From CAILZL01 sp963748005 (GTDB lineage: Bacteria > Pseudomonadota > Gammaproteobacteria > Steroidobacterales > Steroidobacteraceae): DNA of 64,000 bases. Each line of letters opens with the position of its first letter. Position 1 is the first letter of the stretch. A model generated the notes under the pieces. The model made no database searches and was not told the origin of the DNA. It saw nothing but the letters and a program-made list of their open reading frames with translations. Below are positions 55,330 through 64,000 of the stretch, piece by piece. Where the stretch lies: assembly GCA_963748005.1 (NCBI GenBank), contig CAVVHH010000003.1, positions 1-64,000 of the forward strand, in the 5' to 3' direction. Position numbers and translations under genes: made by a program.

Positions 55330-55460
55330 GGTTTCTGGCCGGAACGAATCCGGCCGGGATGGGCAGAGGGGTGAGTTGGCGTTTATGTTGGTGCCATTCG
55401 CAGGTAGATACCAGGAGCCGCCAGTGATGGTGGCAGGCAGGGGCTGAGCGCTTAACGAAT

Positions 55461-55479
55461 GGGCCGATGGCCCTTTTTT
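55461..55479 (+). terminator. Second terminator before rimP
   Basis: GGGCC-GAT-GGCCC followed by TTTTTT and another T-run. With two terminators in a row, the rimP operon probably relies on its own promoter between 55480 and 55577 or on antitermination. Confidence 0.65.
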
Positions 55480-55577
55480 GTTTTTAGGCCTCGGGATTTT
55501 TGGCGGCCGGTAGCTGGATTCTGTACAGGATCGCCACCGTCCGGGGTCGGCAGCGTTTATGAGCACGGGGAGGCAGC

Positions 55578-56030
55578 ATGCGCGACAAATTGATCGAGCT
55601 GCTGGAGCCAGTGGTCCGCGCCCAGGGCTATGAGCTGTGGGAGCTGGAGTATGCGGTGCGCCGTGGCAACGGTTTTCTGCGCCTGTACATCGACGGCGAA
55701 CAGGGCATTGACCTGGAAGCCTGCGAGAAGGTGAGCCGCGCAGTGAGCGCTGCATTGGACGAGGCCGATCCGATTCCGGTGGAATACACCCTGGAAGTCT
55801 CCTCGCCCGGCATGGATCGGGTCTTGCGCACCGCGGCGCAGTTTGCCCGGTTTGTGGGCGAGCGCGCCAGTGTCGAGATGGTGTTGCCGGTGGGCGGCCG
55901 ACGGCGGTTTCTCGGCAGGATACTGGCGGTGAATGATGCCGAAGTAACGCTGGAGCAGGATGGGCAGCCGGTCAGATTGCATGTGGATGGCATCAACAAG
56001 GCGCGCCTGGCGCCGGATTTTGATACCTGA
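55578..56030 (+). CDS. rimP: Ribosome maturation factor RimP
   Basis: A 150-residue protein for 30S subunit assembly. The N-terminal domain ELWELEYAVRRGNGFLRLYIDGEQGIDLEACEKVSR and the Sm-like C-terminal domain are clear, with the VEYTLEVSSPGMDRVL signature near residue 72. First gene of the rimP-nusA-infB-rbfA-truB-rpsO-pnp cluster. GGGGAGG lies about 7 bp before the ATG. Confidence 0.97.
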   Translation: MRDKLIELLEPVVRAQGYELWELEYAVRRGNGFLRLYIDGEQGIDLEACEKVSRAVSAALDEADPIPVEYTLEVSSPGMDRVLRTAAQFARFVGERASVEMVLPVGGRRRFLGRILAVNDAEVTLEQDGQPVRLHVDGINKARLAPDFDT

Positions 56031-56121
56031 GCGTCAATGCTCGCGTTTAACGATTTTGAAGAAGTGTTTCTGGAACATAAGGGTTTGTTAACAGACCCTG
56101 CTCTCAGGTGGGAGTGTAGTG

Positions 56122-57624
56122 ATGACGATGAACAAAGAGATCCTGATGGTTGTGGATGCTGTCTCCAACGAGAAAAGCGTCGACAAGGAAATCATATTCG
56201 AGGCTCTTGAAGCAGCCTTGGCCTCCGCCACGCGCAAGCGTTATGGCGAAGGCTATGACGTGCGCATTGCCATCAACCGCAAGACCGGACATTACGATAC
56301 TTTCCGCCGCTGGAAAGTCTTCGCTGATGATTCCAATGAACTGGAATTTCCGGATCGCGAACTGCGCATGGATGACGCTGTGGATCTCGACAAGAATGCA
56401 GTGCCAGGTGGCTTTGTGGAAGAGCCGCTGGAATCCGTGGCATTCGGGCGCATTGCCGCGCAGACCGCCAAGCAGGTCATCGTGCAGAAAGTGCGCGAAG
56501 CCGAACGTGCGCATGTCATCGAGCAGTTCCAGGATCGCATGGGCACCATGGTGTCCGGCCTGGTCAAGCGCGTGGATCGCAGCGGCATTACCGTCGATCT
56601 GGGCGGCAACGCCGAGGGTTTCATTCCGCGCGAACACATGATTCCGCGCGAGCCGGTGCGTACCCAGGATCGCATCAAGGCTTACCTGAAGGAAGTGCGC
56701 ACTGAACAGCGTGGTCCGCAGCTGATGCTCAGCCGCACCGCGCCGGAATTTCTGATTGAGCTGTTCAAGCTCGAAGTCCCGGAAGTCGGTCAGGGTCTGA
56801 TCAACATCATCGGCGCAGCGCGTGACCCGGGCATCCGCGCCAAGATTGCAGTGAAGAGCAACGATCAGCGCATCGATCCGGTCGGTGCCTGCGTGGGCAT
56901 GCGCGGCGCGCGCGTGCAGGCCGTGTCAAATGAAATCGGCGGCGAGCGCGTGGACATCATTCCCTTTGACGACAATGCCGCGCAGTTTGTCATCAATGCC
57001 ATGGCGCCGGCTGAAGTGGTATCGATTGTGGTCGATGAAGACTCGCACTCGATGGATGTGGCGGTGTCGGAAGAAAAACTGTCGCAGGCAATCGGTCGCG
57101 GCGGTCAGAACATCCGTCTGGCCAGCGAGCTGACCGGCTGGAATCTCAACATCATGACCAGCGAAGCGGCGGAGAAGAAGAGCGAATCCGAATCGCGCGC
57201 TCTGGTTGAGATGTTCATGAAGCAGCTGGATGTGGATGAAGAAGTAGCCGCGATCCTGGTGCAGGAAGGCTTCTCTACAGTTGAAGAAGTGGCCTATGTG
57301 CCCGCTTCGGAACTGGCGGCGATCGAGGACTTCGACGAAGAGATCATCAAGGAATTGCGCAATCGCGCCCGCGATGTACTGCTGACGCAGGCCATCGCCA
57401 CCGAAGAAGTGCAGGAAACGTCCGAAGATCTGTTCCTGGTCGAAGGGATGACGCAGGAACTTGCCGGACAACTGGGCAAACTCGGCATCCATACCCGTGA
57501 TGATCTGGCCGAGCAGGCCATCGATGACCTGATGGTGATCGACGATATGGATGAGCAACGTGCAGGCGAGCTGATTATGGCAGCGCGCAAGCATTGGTTT
57601 GAATCTGCCGAGCAGAAAGGCTGA
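56122..57624 (+). CDS. nusA: Transcription termination/antitermination factor NusA
   Basis: A 500-residue RNA polymerase-binding factor. The N-terminal domain (NKEILMVVDAVSNEKSVDKEIIFEALEAAL) is followed by S1 (about 135-200), KH1 and KH2 (about 205-345; DPVGACVGMRGARVQAVSNEIGGERVD and IGRGGQNIRLASELTGW), and two C-terminal acidic repeats (about 365-490) as in E. coli. ATG 56122 is preferred: GGAG lies 7 bp upstream; ATG 56128 is the alternative. Confidence 0.98.
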   Translation: MTMNKEILMVVDAVSNEKSVDKEIIFEALEAALASATRKRYGEGYDVRIAINRKTGHYDTFRRWKVFADDSNELEFPDRELRMDDAVDLDKNAVPGGFVEEPLESVAFGRIAAQTAKQVIVQKVREAERAHVIEQFQDRMGTMVSGLVKRVDRSGITVDLGGNAEGFIPREHMIPREPVRTQDRIKAYLKEVRTEQRGPQLMLSRTAPEFLIELFKLEVPEVGQGLINIIGAARDPGIRAKIAVKSNDQRIDPVGACVGMRGARVQAVSNEIGGERVDIIPFDDNAAQFVINAMAPAEVVSIVVDEDSHSMDVAVSEEKLSQAIGRGGQNIRLASELTGWNLNIMTSEAAEKKSESESRALVEMFMKQLDVDEEVAAILVQEGFSTVEEVAYVPASELAAIEDFDEEIIKELRNRARDVLLTQAIATEEVQETSEDLFLVEGMTQELAGQLGKLGIHTRDDLAEQAIDDLMVIDDMDEQRAGELIMAARKHWFESAEQKG

Positions 57625-57686
57625 TTGATGACCGACTTCTGGGTCATGCATGCAGAGAATCGGCGACTGGCGGCGCGGAGGATTTT

Positions 57687-60281
57687 ATGGCTGATGTAAC
57701 GGTGAGCCAATTTGCAGAGGTACTGAAAGTACCCGTCGATAGACTGTTGATGCAGCTGGACGAGGCTGGCATCAAGGTATCCGGCGCCGACGACATGATC
57801 AGCGATGAAGCCAAGATGGAACTCCTGACGTTCCTGCGTCGCTCGCATGGTCGCGACGACAATGCTGCAGCGCCCAGCAAGATCACCCTGAAGCGCAAGT
57901 CACAGGGCGAAATCAAGGTAGCCACTGCGCAGGGTCGCGCGCGCACGGTCAATGTTGAAGTTCGCAGCAAGAAAACCTATCTGAATCGCAGCGTGCTCGA
58001 AGAAAAGGCACGCGCACATCAGGATGAAGTAGAGCACAGGCGCGAGCATGAAGCGCCGCTACATGAGCATGCGCCGGCCGAAGCTGGCGTACCTCATATG
58101 GAAACAGAGCAGGATGCACACGCGCGGCTGGAAGCCGAACGTGTGGAGCGTGAGCGCCAGGAAGCCGAGGCGCATCGGCGCATACTTGATGAAGTGCGAC
58201 TGCAGGCCGAAGCCGAAAACCGGCGCATGGCTGAAGAGCGCGATCAGGTGGAAACCGCACGCAAGCAGCAGGAACAGCAGGCTCGTGAAGCGCGTGATGC
58301 ACGCGCGGCGCGTGAACGCGAACAGCAGCAGCGTGCTGCTGGACGCGGTGAAGCCCCTGCACGTGGTGAAGGGACCGGTCGGTCGGAGTTGCATATCTCC
58401 ACCGACGCCAGCGCTCGTTTCAAGAAAAAGAAACAGCAGCAGGCCGCACAGCAGAGCCGGTCACGCAACAAGCCTGCGCAGGTCAGTGTTGGCAGTCAGC
58501 ATGGTTTCGAGAAGCCGGTTGCGCCAGTCAAGCACGAAGTGCAGGTACCGGAAACCATTACGGTGTCCGAGCTGGCGCAGCGCATGGCCGTGAAGGCCAC
58601 TGAAGTCATCAAGGTGATGATGAACATGGGCGTGATGGCCACCATCAATCAGCCCATTGATCAGGACACCGCAGCGCTGGTGGTTGAAGAACTGGGTCAT
58701 ACGGCCATATTGCAGAAGGAAAGCGCACTCGATGACGAGCTGCACAGCAGCGAAGGCCAGCATGAATTGCTGCCGCGTCCACCGGTGGTTACCGTCATGG
58801 GTCACGTCGACCACGGCAAGACCTCATTGCTGGACTACATCCGCCGTACCAAAGTAGTGGCGGGTGAAGCGGGTGGTATTACCCAGCACATCGGTGCTTA
58901 TCACGTTGAAACCGACAAGGGCGTGGTGACCTTCCTGGATACCCCGGGCCACGCGGCATTCAGCGCGATGCGCGCGCGCGGTGCGCAGGTAACCGACATT
59001 GTGATTCTGGTGGTGGCAGCCGATGACGGCGTGATGCCGCAGACCATTGAAGCCATCAATCACGCACGTGCGGCGGAAGTGCCCATTGTTGTCGCGATCA
59101 CCAAGGTTGATAAACCGGAAGCCGATCCGGACCGTATCAAGAACGAACTGGTCAAGCACGGCGTCATCCCGGAAGAGTGGGGTGGTGACACCATGTTCGT
59201 GAATGTTTCGGCACGTGCCGGCACCGGTATCGAGCAACTGCTCGACACCATCCTGCTGCAGTCGGAAGTGCTGGAGTTGAAGTCGCCCGTCGATGGCATG
59301 GCTGCCGGTGTGGTCATCGAATCGTCCATTGAAAAGGGTCGCGGTGCCGTGGCTACCGTGCTGGTCAAGCGCGGTACTTTGAAGCCCGGCGATCCCATCA
59401 TTGCCGGTCAGGAATTTGGCCGTGTACGTGCATTGTTCGACGAAACCGGTGCGCAGGTGCAGTCAGCAGGTCCCTCGCTGCCGGTGGTGGTGCTGGGTCT
59501 GTCCGGTGCACCCAATGCGGGTGACGATCTGCTGGTGCTGGAAAGCGAACGCAAGGTGCGCGAAGTTGCGCTGTACCGTCAGGGCAAGTATCGCGACACC
59601 AAGCTCGCCAAGGCAGCTGGCGCCAACAAGCTGGAAGACATCTTCTCGCAGGCGGGTGACGGCAAGTCCGCGACGGTGGCCATCATCATCAAGGCCGACG
59701 TACAGGGTTCTGCAGAAGCCCTGCGCGATGCATTGACGCAGTTGTCGACACCGGAAGTGGCAGTGAAGGTGCTGGCCAGTGGTGTCGGCGGCATCACCGA
59801 GTCCGACGTCACCATGGCGGCAGCATCAAATGCACGCATCATCGGCTTCAACGTGCGTGCCGATGGCGCCGCGCGCAGCGCCATCAAGGATGGCAACGTG
59901 GATGTGCGTTACTACAGCATCATTTACGAAGCTATCGATGACGTGAAGGTACTGGCGTCCGGTCTGCTGGCGCCCGAGGTCAAGGAAACCATCGTGGGTC
60001 TGGCCGAGGTGCGCGATGTATTCCGCTCCAGCAAGTTCGGCACCGTGGCGGGCTGCATCGTGACGGAGGGCTATGTGAAGCGTAACAACCCGATCCGCGT
60101 GCTGCGCGAAAACGTGGTGATCTTCGAAGGCGGCCTGGAGTCGCTGCGGCGTTTCAAGGATGACGTCAACGAGGTCAAGTCCGGTACCGAGTGCGGCATT
60201 GGCGTGAAGAACTACAACGATGTGCAGGTCGGCGATCAGATCGAATGCTATTCGCGCGTTGAAGTGGCGCGCACGATGTGA
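57687..60281 (+). CDS. infB: Translation initiation factor IF-2
   Basis: An 864-residue GTPase that brings initiator tRNA to the 30S subunit. N-terminal IF2_N modules (ADVTVSQFAEVLKVPVDRLLMQL) precede a highly charged Glu/Arg/Ala coiled-coil linker (about 100-270) and a second IF2_N (about 290-340). The G domain has G1 GHVDHGKT at residues 372-379, then DTPGHAAF and TKVDKPEADP. The beta-barrel and fMet-tRNA-binding C-terminal domains complete it. Full length. Confidence 0.98.
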   Translation: MADVTVSQFAEVLKVPVDRLLMQLDEAGIKVSGADDMISDEAKMELLTFLRRSHGRDDNAAAPSKITLKRKSQGEIKVATAQGRARTVNVEVRSKKTYLNRSVLEEKARAHQDEVEHRREHEAPLHEHAPAEAGVPHMETEQDAHARLEAERVERERQEAEAHRRILDEVRLQAEAENRRMAEERDQVETARKQQEQQAREARDARAAREREQQQRAAGRGEAPARGEGTGRSELHISTDASARFKKKKQQQAAQQSRSRNKPAQVSVGSQHGFEKPVAPVKHEVQVPETITVSELAQRMAVKATEVIKVMMNMGVMATINQPIDQDTAALVVEELGHTAILQKESALDDELHSSEGQHELLPRPPVVTVMGHVDHGKTSLLDYIRRTKVVAGEAGGITQHIGAYHVETDKGVVTFLDTPGHAAFSAMRARGAQVTDIVILVVAADDGVMPQTIEAINHARAAEVPIVVAITKVDKPEADPDRIKNELVKHGVIPEEWGGDTMFVNVSARAGTGIEQLLDTILLQSEVLELKSPVDGMAAGVVIESSIEKGRGAVATVLVKRGTLKPGDPIIAGQEFGRVRALFDETGAQVQSAGPSLPVVVLGLSGAPNAGDDLLVLESERKVREVALYRQGKYRDTKLAKAAGANKLEDIFSQAGDGKSATVAIIIKADVQGSAEALRDALTQLSTPEVAVKVLASGVGGITESDVTMAAASNARIIGFNVRADGAARSAIKDGNVDVRYYSIIYEAIDDVKVLASGLLAPEVKETIVGLAEVRDVFRSSKFGTVAGCIVTEGYVKRNNPIRVLRENVVIFEGGLESLRRFKDDVNEVKSGTECGIGVKNYNDVQVGDQIECYSRVEVARTM

Positions 60282-60288
60282 TGCAAGC

Positions 60289-60345
60289 GGGCGGTTCGCG
60301 AACCGCCCCTGCACATCAATTGTAGGGGTGGCTCGCGAGCCACCC
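60289..60345. repeat. Two perfect 20-bp palindromes between infB and rbfA
   Basis: GGGCGGTTCGCGAACCGCCC (60289-60308) and GGGTGGCTCGCGAGCCACCC (60326-60345). The second follows TAG. Compensatory changes (GTT/AAC versus GCT/AGC) keep pairing. Confidence 0.9.
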
Positions 60346-60361
60346 TTGCATGGAGGTTCAC

Positions 60362-60745
60362 ATGTCCACCAAAGCCTTTTCCCGCAGCCGGCGTGTCGCT
60401 GAACAGATTCAGCGGGTATTGAGCGAGCTCATTCGTCGTGAGCTGCGCGATCCACGCCTGGGCTCGGTCACCATCGTGGATGTACAGGTCAGTCAGGATC
60501 TGTCGCATGCCAAGGTGTTCTATTCCATTCTGGGTGGCAACAAAAATCCCGGGCTGACTCAGGAGATCATGAGCGAAGGCGCCAAGTTGCTGCGCGGCCC
60601 GCTGGGTCGTGCCCTGTCGCTGCGTCATGCGCCACAGATCACCTTTGTCGCCGACGAACTCATCGAATATGGCACCAAGCTCACCAGTGCCATCAACGAA
60701 GCGGTGAAGAGCGATCAGAGTCGTCACAAGGATGATGATGCGTAG
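60362..60745 (+). CDS. rbfA: Ribosome-binding factor A
   Basis: A 127-residue KH-like protein for 16S 5' maturation and cold adaptation. RRVAEQIQRVLSELIRRELRDPRLGSVTIVDVQVSQDLSHAKVFYS and the C-terminal LRHAPQITFVADELIEYGTKL are conserved. ATG 60362 is preferred: TGGAGG is 5 bp upstream; the ATG at 60350 lies before that site. Confidence 0.97.
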   Translation: MSTKAFSRSRRVAEQIQRVLSELIRRELRDPRLGSVTIVDVQVSQDLSHAKVFYSILGGNKNPGLTQEIMSEGAKLLRGPLGRALSLRHAPQITFVADELIEYGTKLTSAINEAVKSDQSRHKDDDA

Positions 60746-60769
60746 GGGCAATTCGTGACCGAAGGGAAT

Positions 60770-60823
60770 GGTTCACCCATGAACCGCCCTCTGGCGCTTA
60801 AAGAGGGTCGTTCGCGAACGACC
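60770..60823. repeat. Palindromic repeats between rbfA and truB
   Basis: GGTTCA/TGAACC (60770-60785, 4-nt loop) and the perfect 18-bp palindrome GGTCGTTCGCGAACGACC (60806-60823). Same family as at the infB-rbfA junction. Confidence 0.75.
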
Positions 60824-60848
60824 TCTGCGTAGTTGTCGGCCCCTACTC

Positions 60849-61781
60849 ATGGCCAGCAAGCGTTTCGACCGCGCTATCGACGGCATCCTGCTGCTGGACA
60901 AGCCGCAGGGCATGTCCAGTAATACGGCATTGCAACGTGCACGGGGCTTTTATCGTGCCATCAAGGCCGGTCATGCCGGCAGCCTCGATCCGCTCGCCAC
61001 CGGCATGCTGCCCATCTGCTTCGGGCAGGCCACCAAGGTGTGCGGCTATCTCCTGAACTCACGCAAGACTTATCGTGTCGCCGCGTTGCTGGGCATCAGA
61101 ACCGATTCCGCTGATGCAGATGGCTTGCCCATTGAGCGGCGTGATATCCCGGTGTTTGATGCGGCTCAGGCAACGGCGGTGCTCAACTCCTTTCTCGGTG
61201 TGCAGCAACAGGTGCCGCCGATGTACTCGGCACTCAAACATGAAGGTCGGCGTCTGTATGAACTGGCGCGCAGCGGCGAGACCATCGAGCGCGAGCCGCG
61301 CGAGATTTTTATTGAGCGCATCGAGCTGGTTGCGTTTTCCGCCAACACCATCGAGTTCGAGGTGCGTTGCTCCAAGGGCACCTATGTGCGCTCACTGGTG
61401 GAGGATGTGGCCGCGCGGCTGGGGACGGTGGCACATGTCACCCTGCTGCGACGGACCCAGGTGGATCCTTTTGACGCCGCCCGCATGGTCACTCTGGAAC
61501 AGTTGGCCGAGCTGGCCTTGCCGGAGCGGGATGCGCTGCTGCAGCCGGCCGATACCGCGCTGCTTGAATTGCCCGCGCTGCAGCTGGATGCCGCAGAGAC
61601 CATCGCCCTGTTTCATGGCAAGCCCTTGACGGGGTTGGCGGCTGCCGCCGGGTTATTTCGCGCCTATGGCCCCCTCGAAGGTGCCGCGCAGGCTGATTCA
61701 GGCCGGTTTCTGGGCATTGTCCGGGCTGATGGTCTGGGCGGGGTGCTGGCTGAGCGGCTGTTTACCCCGGTGACGGCCTAA
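60849..61781 (+). CDS. truB: tRNA pseudouridine(55) synthase
   Basis: A 310-residue enzyme that makes pseudouridine 55 in the T arm of tRNAs. Catalytic Asp47 lies in GHAGSLDPLATGMLP. Further motifs are KTYRVAALLG and the C-terminal VRCSKGTYVRSLVEDVAARLG, followed by a PUA-like end. Normal length, in its usual place after rbfA. Confidence 0.98.
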   Translation: MASKRFDRAIDGILLLDKPQGMSSNTALQRARGFYRAIKAGHAGSLDPLATGMLPICFGQATKVCGYLLNSRKTYRVAALLGIRTDSADADGLPIERRDIPVFDAAQATAVLNSFLGVQQQVPPMYSALKHEGRRLYELARSGETIEREPREIFIERIELVAFSANTIEFEVRCSKGTYVRSLVEDVAARLGTVAHVTLLRRTQVDPFDAARMVTLEQLAELALPERDALLQPADTALLELPALQLDAAETIALFHGKPLTGLAAAAGLFRAYGPLEGAAQADSGRFLGIVRADGLGGVLAERLFTPVTA

Positions 61782-61819
61782 GTGCCGGTCCTGGCGGCAG
61801 AATTTCCACAGAATTACGC

Positions 61820-61848
61820 TTGAGCTTGCCCGGTGTGCAGCATAGAAT
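61820..61848 (+). promoter_or_regulatory. Promoter of rpsO
   Basis: TTGAGC (61820-61825), 17 bp, TAGAAT (61843-61848), followed by GCGCGCCC. The -10/discriminator block is the same as at the tRNA-fMet and right-end element promoters, the GC-rich discriminator expected of stringent control. Confidence 0.8.
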
Positions 61849-61876
61849 GCGCGCCCTGTTAAATAGGTCAGGGTAG

Positions 61877-61896
61877 GGGCGGCTCGTGAGCTGTCC
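61877..61896. repeat. Imperfect palindrome in the rpsO leader
   Basis: GGGCGGCTCG-TGAGCTGTCC preceded by TAG; two pairing positions are imperfect. It lies between the rpsO promoter and start, so it would be in the mRNA leader. Confidence 0.6.
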
Positions 61897-61922
61897 GTTG
61901 AGAAGTTGTAAGAGGTTTGCAG

Positions 61923-62192
61923 ATGTCATTGTCGAGTGAGCAGAAGAGCGGTGTGGTGAACGAGTTTCGTCGCAACCCCGCTGATACCGGTTCTCCTGAA
62001 GTCCAGATCGCGTTGCTGTCAGCCCGCATCAATGGCCTTTCCGAGCACTTCGGCGCCAACAAGCGCGATCATGCTTCGCGTCGTGGCCTGCTGAAGATGG
62101 TCAATCAGCGTCGCAAACTGCTGGACTACCTCAAGACCCGCACTCCTGAGCGTTACCAGGAAGTCATCACACGTCTCGGTCTGAGACGTTAA
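61923..62192 (+). CDS. rpsO: 30S ribosomal protein S15
   Basis: An 89-residue S15, exactly the family length. SPEVQIALLSARINGLSEHFGANKRDHASRRGLLKMVNQRRKLLDYLK contains the 16S-binding residues. ATG 61923 is preferred over the TTG at 61917 because AAGAGG is well placed. In many bacteria S15 also represses its own mRNA; the leader here contains a palindrome that might take part. Confidence 0.98.
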   Translation: MSLSSEQKSGVVNEFRRNPADTGSPEVQIALLSARINGLSEHFGANKRDHASRRGLLKMVNQRRKLLDYLKTRTPERYQEVITRLGLRR

Positions 62193-62207
62193 CCGGACCA
62201 GGTTACT

Positions 62208-62244
62208 ACGGGCTGCCTCTTCGACAAGTGGCAGCCCGTTTTTC
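62208..62244 (+). terminator. Terminator/processing hairpin between rpsO and pnp
   Basis: ACGGGCTGCC (62208-62217) pairs with GGCAGCCCGT (62230-62239) and is followed by a T-run. The same position in E. coli carries the rpsO terminator, with the RNase III site that controls pnp further on. Confidence 0.85.
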
Positions 62245-62314
62245 ATTTGCGCAAGTGCCCACCCGGTTCTGCGCAAACTCATTTGTCAGAAGTTAAAAGC
62301 GGCGGGAAATAATT

Positions 62315-64000
62315 GTGAGCGTATTCAAAAAGAGTTTTCAGTACGGCAGCCATCAGGTCACCCTTGAAACGGGTGAAATGGCACGTCAGGCCGATGGCGC
62401 GGTGTTGGTCACCATGGGCGAGACCGTGGTGCTGGTCACCGCGGTGGCGAAGAAGCAGGCAGATCCCAGCAAGGATTTCTTCCCGCTGACCATCAACTAT
62501 GTTGAAAAGACCTATGCAGCCGGCCGAATTCCCGGCGGTTTCTTCAAGCGCGAAGGCCGTCCTTCGGAAAAGGAAACGCTGACCGCACGTCTGATCGATC
62601 GTCCGTTGCGCCCGCTGTTCCCCGAGCACTTCTTCAATGAAATCCAGGTGGTCGCCACCGTGGTGTCGCTCAACAAGGAAATCGATGCCGACATCGCTTC
62701 CATGCTGGGCGCTTCTGCCGCACTGGCGCTGTCCGGTGTGCCCTTCCAGGGCCCGATCGGCGCCGCCAAGGTTGGTTATGTGGATGGCCAGTACGTGCTC
62801 AACCCAACCGCTTCGCAGTTGAAGGAATCGAAACTGGATCTGGTGGTCGCCGGTACGGCGCAGGCGGTGCTGATGGTGGAATCCGAAGCCGATCGCCTGT
62901 CTGAAGAAGTGATGCTGGGCGCGGTGGTGTTCGGTCATCAGCAGATGCAGATTGCCATCAACGCGATCAACGAACTCAAGGCCGAAGCCGGCAAGCCGGC
63001 CTGGGACTGGCAGGCACCTGCGGCCAACACTGCACTGGAAGCCGCTGTTGCTGCACAAGCCAAAGCCGGTTTGTCCGATGCCTATCAGATCACTGAAAAG
63101 CAGTCGCGTTACACCCGCGTGGGCGAAATCAAGAAGGCCGCTGTGGAAGCGCTGGCTTCGGGTGACGCACCGCAGTTCACTGCGGGCGATGTGGGCAAGG
63201 AACTGGCCAATCTTGAATACAAGATCGTGCGTGATCGCATCCTGTCGGGCGCACCGCGCATCGACGGCCGCGACACCAAGACGGTTCGTCCGATCAATAT
63301 CCGTACCGGCGTACTGCCACGTACGCACGGCTCGGCGCTGTTCACTCGTGGTGAAACCCAGGCGCTGGTTGTAACTACGCTGGGCACGGGCAAGGACGCA
63401 CAGTTGATCGATGCCATCCAGGGCGAGCGTAAAGAGCCCTTCATGCTGCACTACAACTTCCCTCCGTTCTCCGTCGGCGAAACCGGCATGATCGGTTCGC
63501 CCAAGCGTCGCGAAATCGGCCACGGCAATCTGGCGCGTCGCGGCATCTACGCCGTGCTGCCGGACATGACCAAATTCCCGTACGTGATCCGCATTGTGTC
63601 GGAAATTCTTGAATCGAACGGTTCGTCGTCAATGGCGTCGGTGTGCGGCAGCAGCCTGGCGTTGATGGACGCCGGTGTGCCGCTGAAGGCGCCGGTGGCC
63701 GGTGTGGCCATGGGTCTCGTCAAGGAAGGCGATCGCTTCTCCGTGCTGACCGACATTCTGGGTGATGAAGATCACCTCGGCGACATGGATTTCAAGGTGG
63801 CCGGTACTTCCGATGGCGTCACTGCCTTGCAGATGGACATCAAGATCAACGGCATCACCAAAGAGATCATGGAAGTGGCGTTGAGTCAGGCCAAGGCTGG
63901 TCGTCTGCACATTCTCGGGGAAATGAACAAGGTGCTGTCGGCTTCGCGTCCTGCGATGTCGGAATGGGCGCCGAGCATCATCACCATCAAGATCGACCCC
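62315..64000 (+). CDS. pnp: Polyribonucleotide nucleotidyltransferase (partial)
   Basis: The first 562 codons are in the window and the frame is open to the edge. GTG start at 62315 (VSVFKKSFQYGSHQVTLETGEMARQADGAV). The first RNase PH domain contains IPGGFFKREGRPSEKETLTARLIDRPLRPLF. The alpha domain lies at about 220-320, and the second RNase PH domain has MLHYNFPPFSVGETG and the catalytic DILGDEDHLGDMDFKVAGT. The KH and S1 domains are beyond the window. It is the phosphorolytic 3'-5' exonuclease of the degradosome. Confidence 0.97.
   Translation, partial: MSVFKKSFQYGSHQVTLETGEMARQADGAVLVTMGETVVLVTAVAKKQADPSKDFFPLTINYVEKTYAAGRIPGGFFKREGRPSEKETLTARLIDRPLRPLFPEHFFNEIQVVATVVSLNKEIDADIASMLGASAALALSGVPFQGPIGAAKVGYVDGQYVLNPTASQLKESKLDLVVAGTAQAVLMVESEADRLSEEVMLGAVVFGHQQMQIAINAINELKAEAGKPAWDWQAPAANTALEAAVAAQAKAGLSDAYQITEKQSRYTRVGEIKKAAVEALASGDAPQFTAGDVGKELANLEYKIVRDRILSGAPRIDGRDTKTVRPINIRTGVLPRTHGSALFTRGETQALVVTTLGTGKDAQLIDAIQGERKEPFMLHYNFPPFSVGETGMIGSPKRREIGHGNLARRGIYAVLPDMTKFPYVIRIVSEILESNGSSSMASVCGSSLALMDAGVPLKAPVAGVAMGLVKEGDRFSVLTDILGDEDHLGDMDFKVAGTSDGVTALQMDIKINGITKEIMEVALSQAKAGRLHILGEMNKVLSASRPAMSEWAPSIITIKIDP

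Overview
The window reads as chromosome of a moderately GC-rich gammaproteobacterium. It contains one contiguous housekeeping backbone: hrcA-grpE-dnaK-dnaJ, dapB-carA-carB-greA, yhbY/rlmE-ftsH-folP-glmM-tpiA-secG-tRNA-Leu(GAG), nuoA-N, tRNA-fMet (metY position), then rimP-nusA-infB-rbfA-truB-rpsO-pnp. The chain tpiA-secG-tRNA-Leu-nuo operon followed by metY-rimP-nusA-infB resembles Xanthomonadales/Nevskiales-type genomes, but genus and species cannot be named from the sequence alone.

Regions: (1) 1-5.9 kb, heat-shock chaperone cluster with two sigma32-like promoters and a SHOCT-domain exported protein between hrcA and grpE. (2) 5.9-20.4 kb, an HDOD signalling gene, lysine and carbamoyl-phosphate biosynthesis, transcript cleavage factor, ribosome maturation, FtsH, folate, cell-wall precursor and glycolysis genes, ending with secG and tRNA-Leu. 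(3) 20.7-35.3 kb, the complete 14-gene proton-pumping NADH dehydrogenase operon. (4) 35.4-42.4 kb, accessory DNA of lower GC: a methyltransferase flanked by two copies of the nuoN 3' end, a small unrecognised (possibly DUF2299-like) protein, and a secreted FN3-YD protein followed by a Rhs toxin with a variable C-terminus and a putative membrane immunity protein. (5) 42.8-55.3 kb, an integrated element in the 3' end of tRNA-fMet. (6) 55.6-64 kb, the rimP-to-pnp translation/transcription cluster; pnp runs off the window.

The most interesting part is region 5. It is a roughly 12.4 kb element bounded by a 13-bp direct repeat of the tRNA 3' end. A large serine recombinase is read toward the tRNA and terminates inside it on the antisense strand. 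There follow a divergent regulatory switch with three related operator-like sites, a run of small overlapping genes, a primase-polymerase/helicase protein, and two inverted arrays of three 9-bp iterons (probable replication origin). Next come a possible small terminase subunit, an HTH protein, a RuvC-like nuclease, a large terminase, and a cassette of unknown coiled-coil/scaffold-like proteins. No portal, major capsid or tail gene is recognised. This looks like a phage satellite or strongly reduced prophage that replicates and carries its own packaging motor. At its right edge it carries a metY-like promoter driving a short tRNA-like RNA whose 3' end is the reconstituted tRNA terminus.

A second theme is a family of short perfect or near-perfect palindromes, many starting TAGGGGCGG, scattered between the core genes. 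Their arms differ in sequence while pairing is kept.
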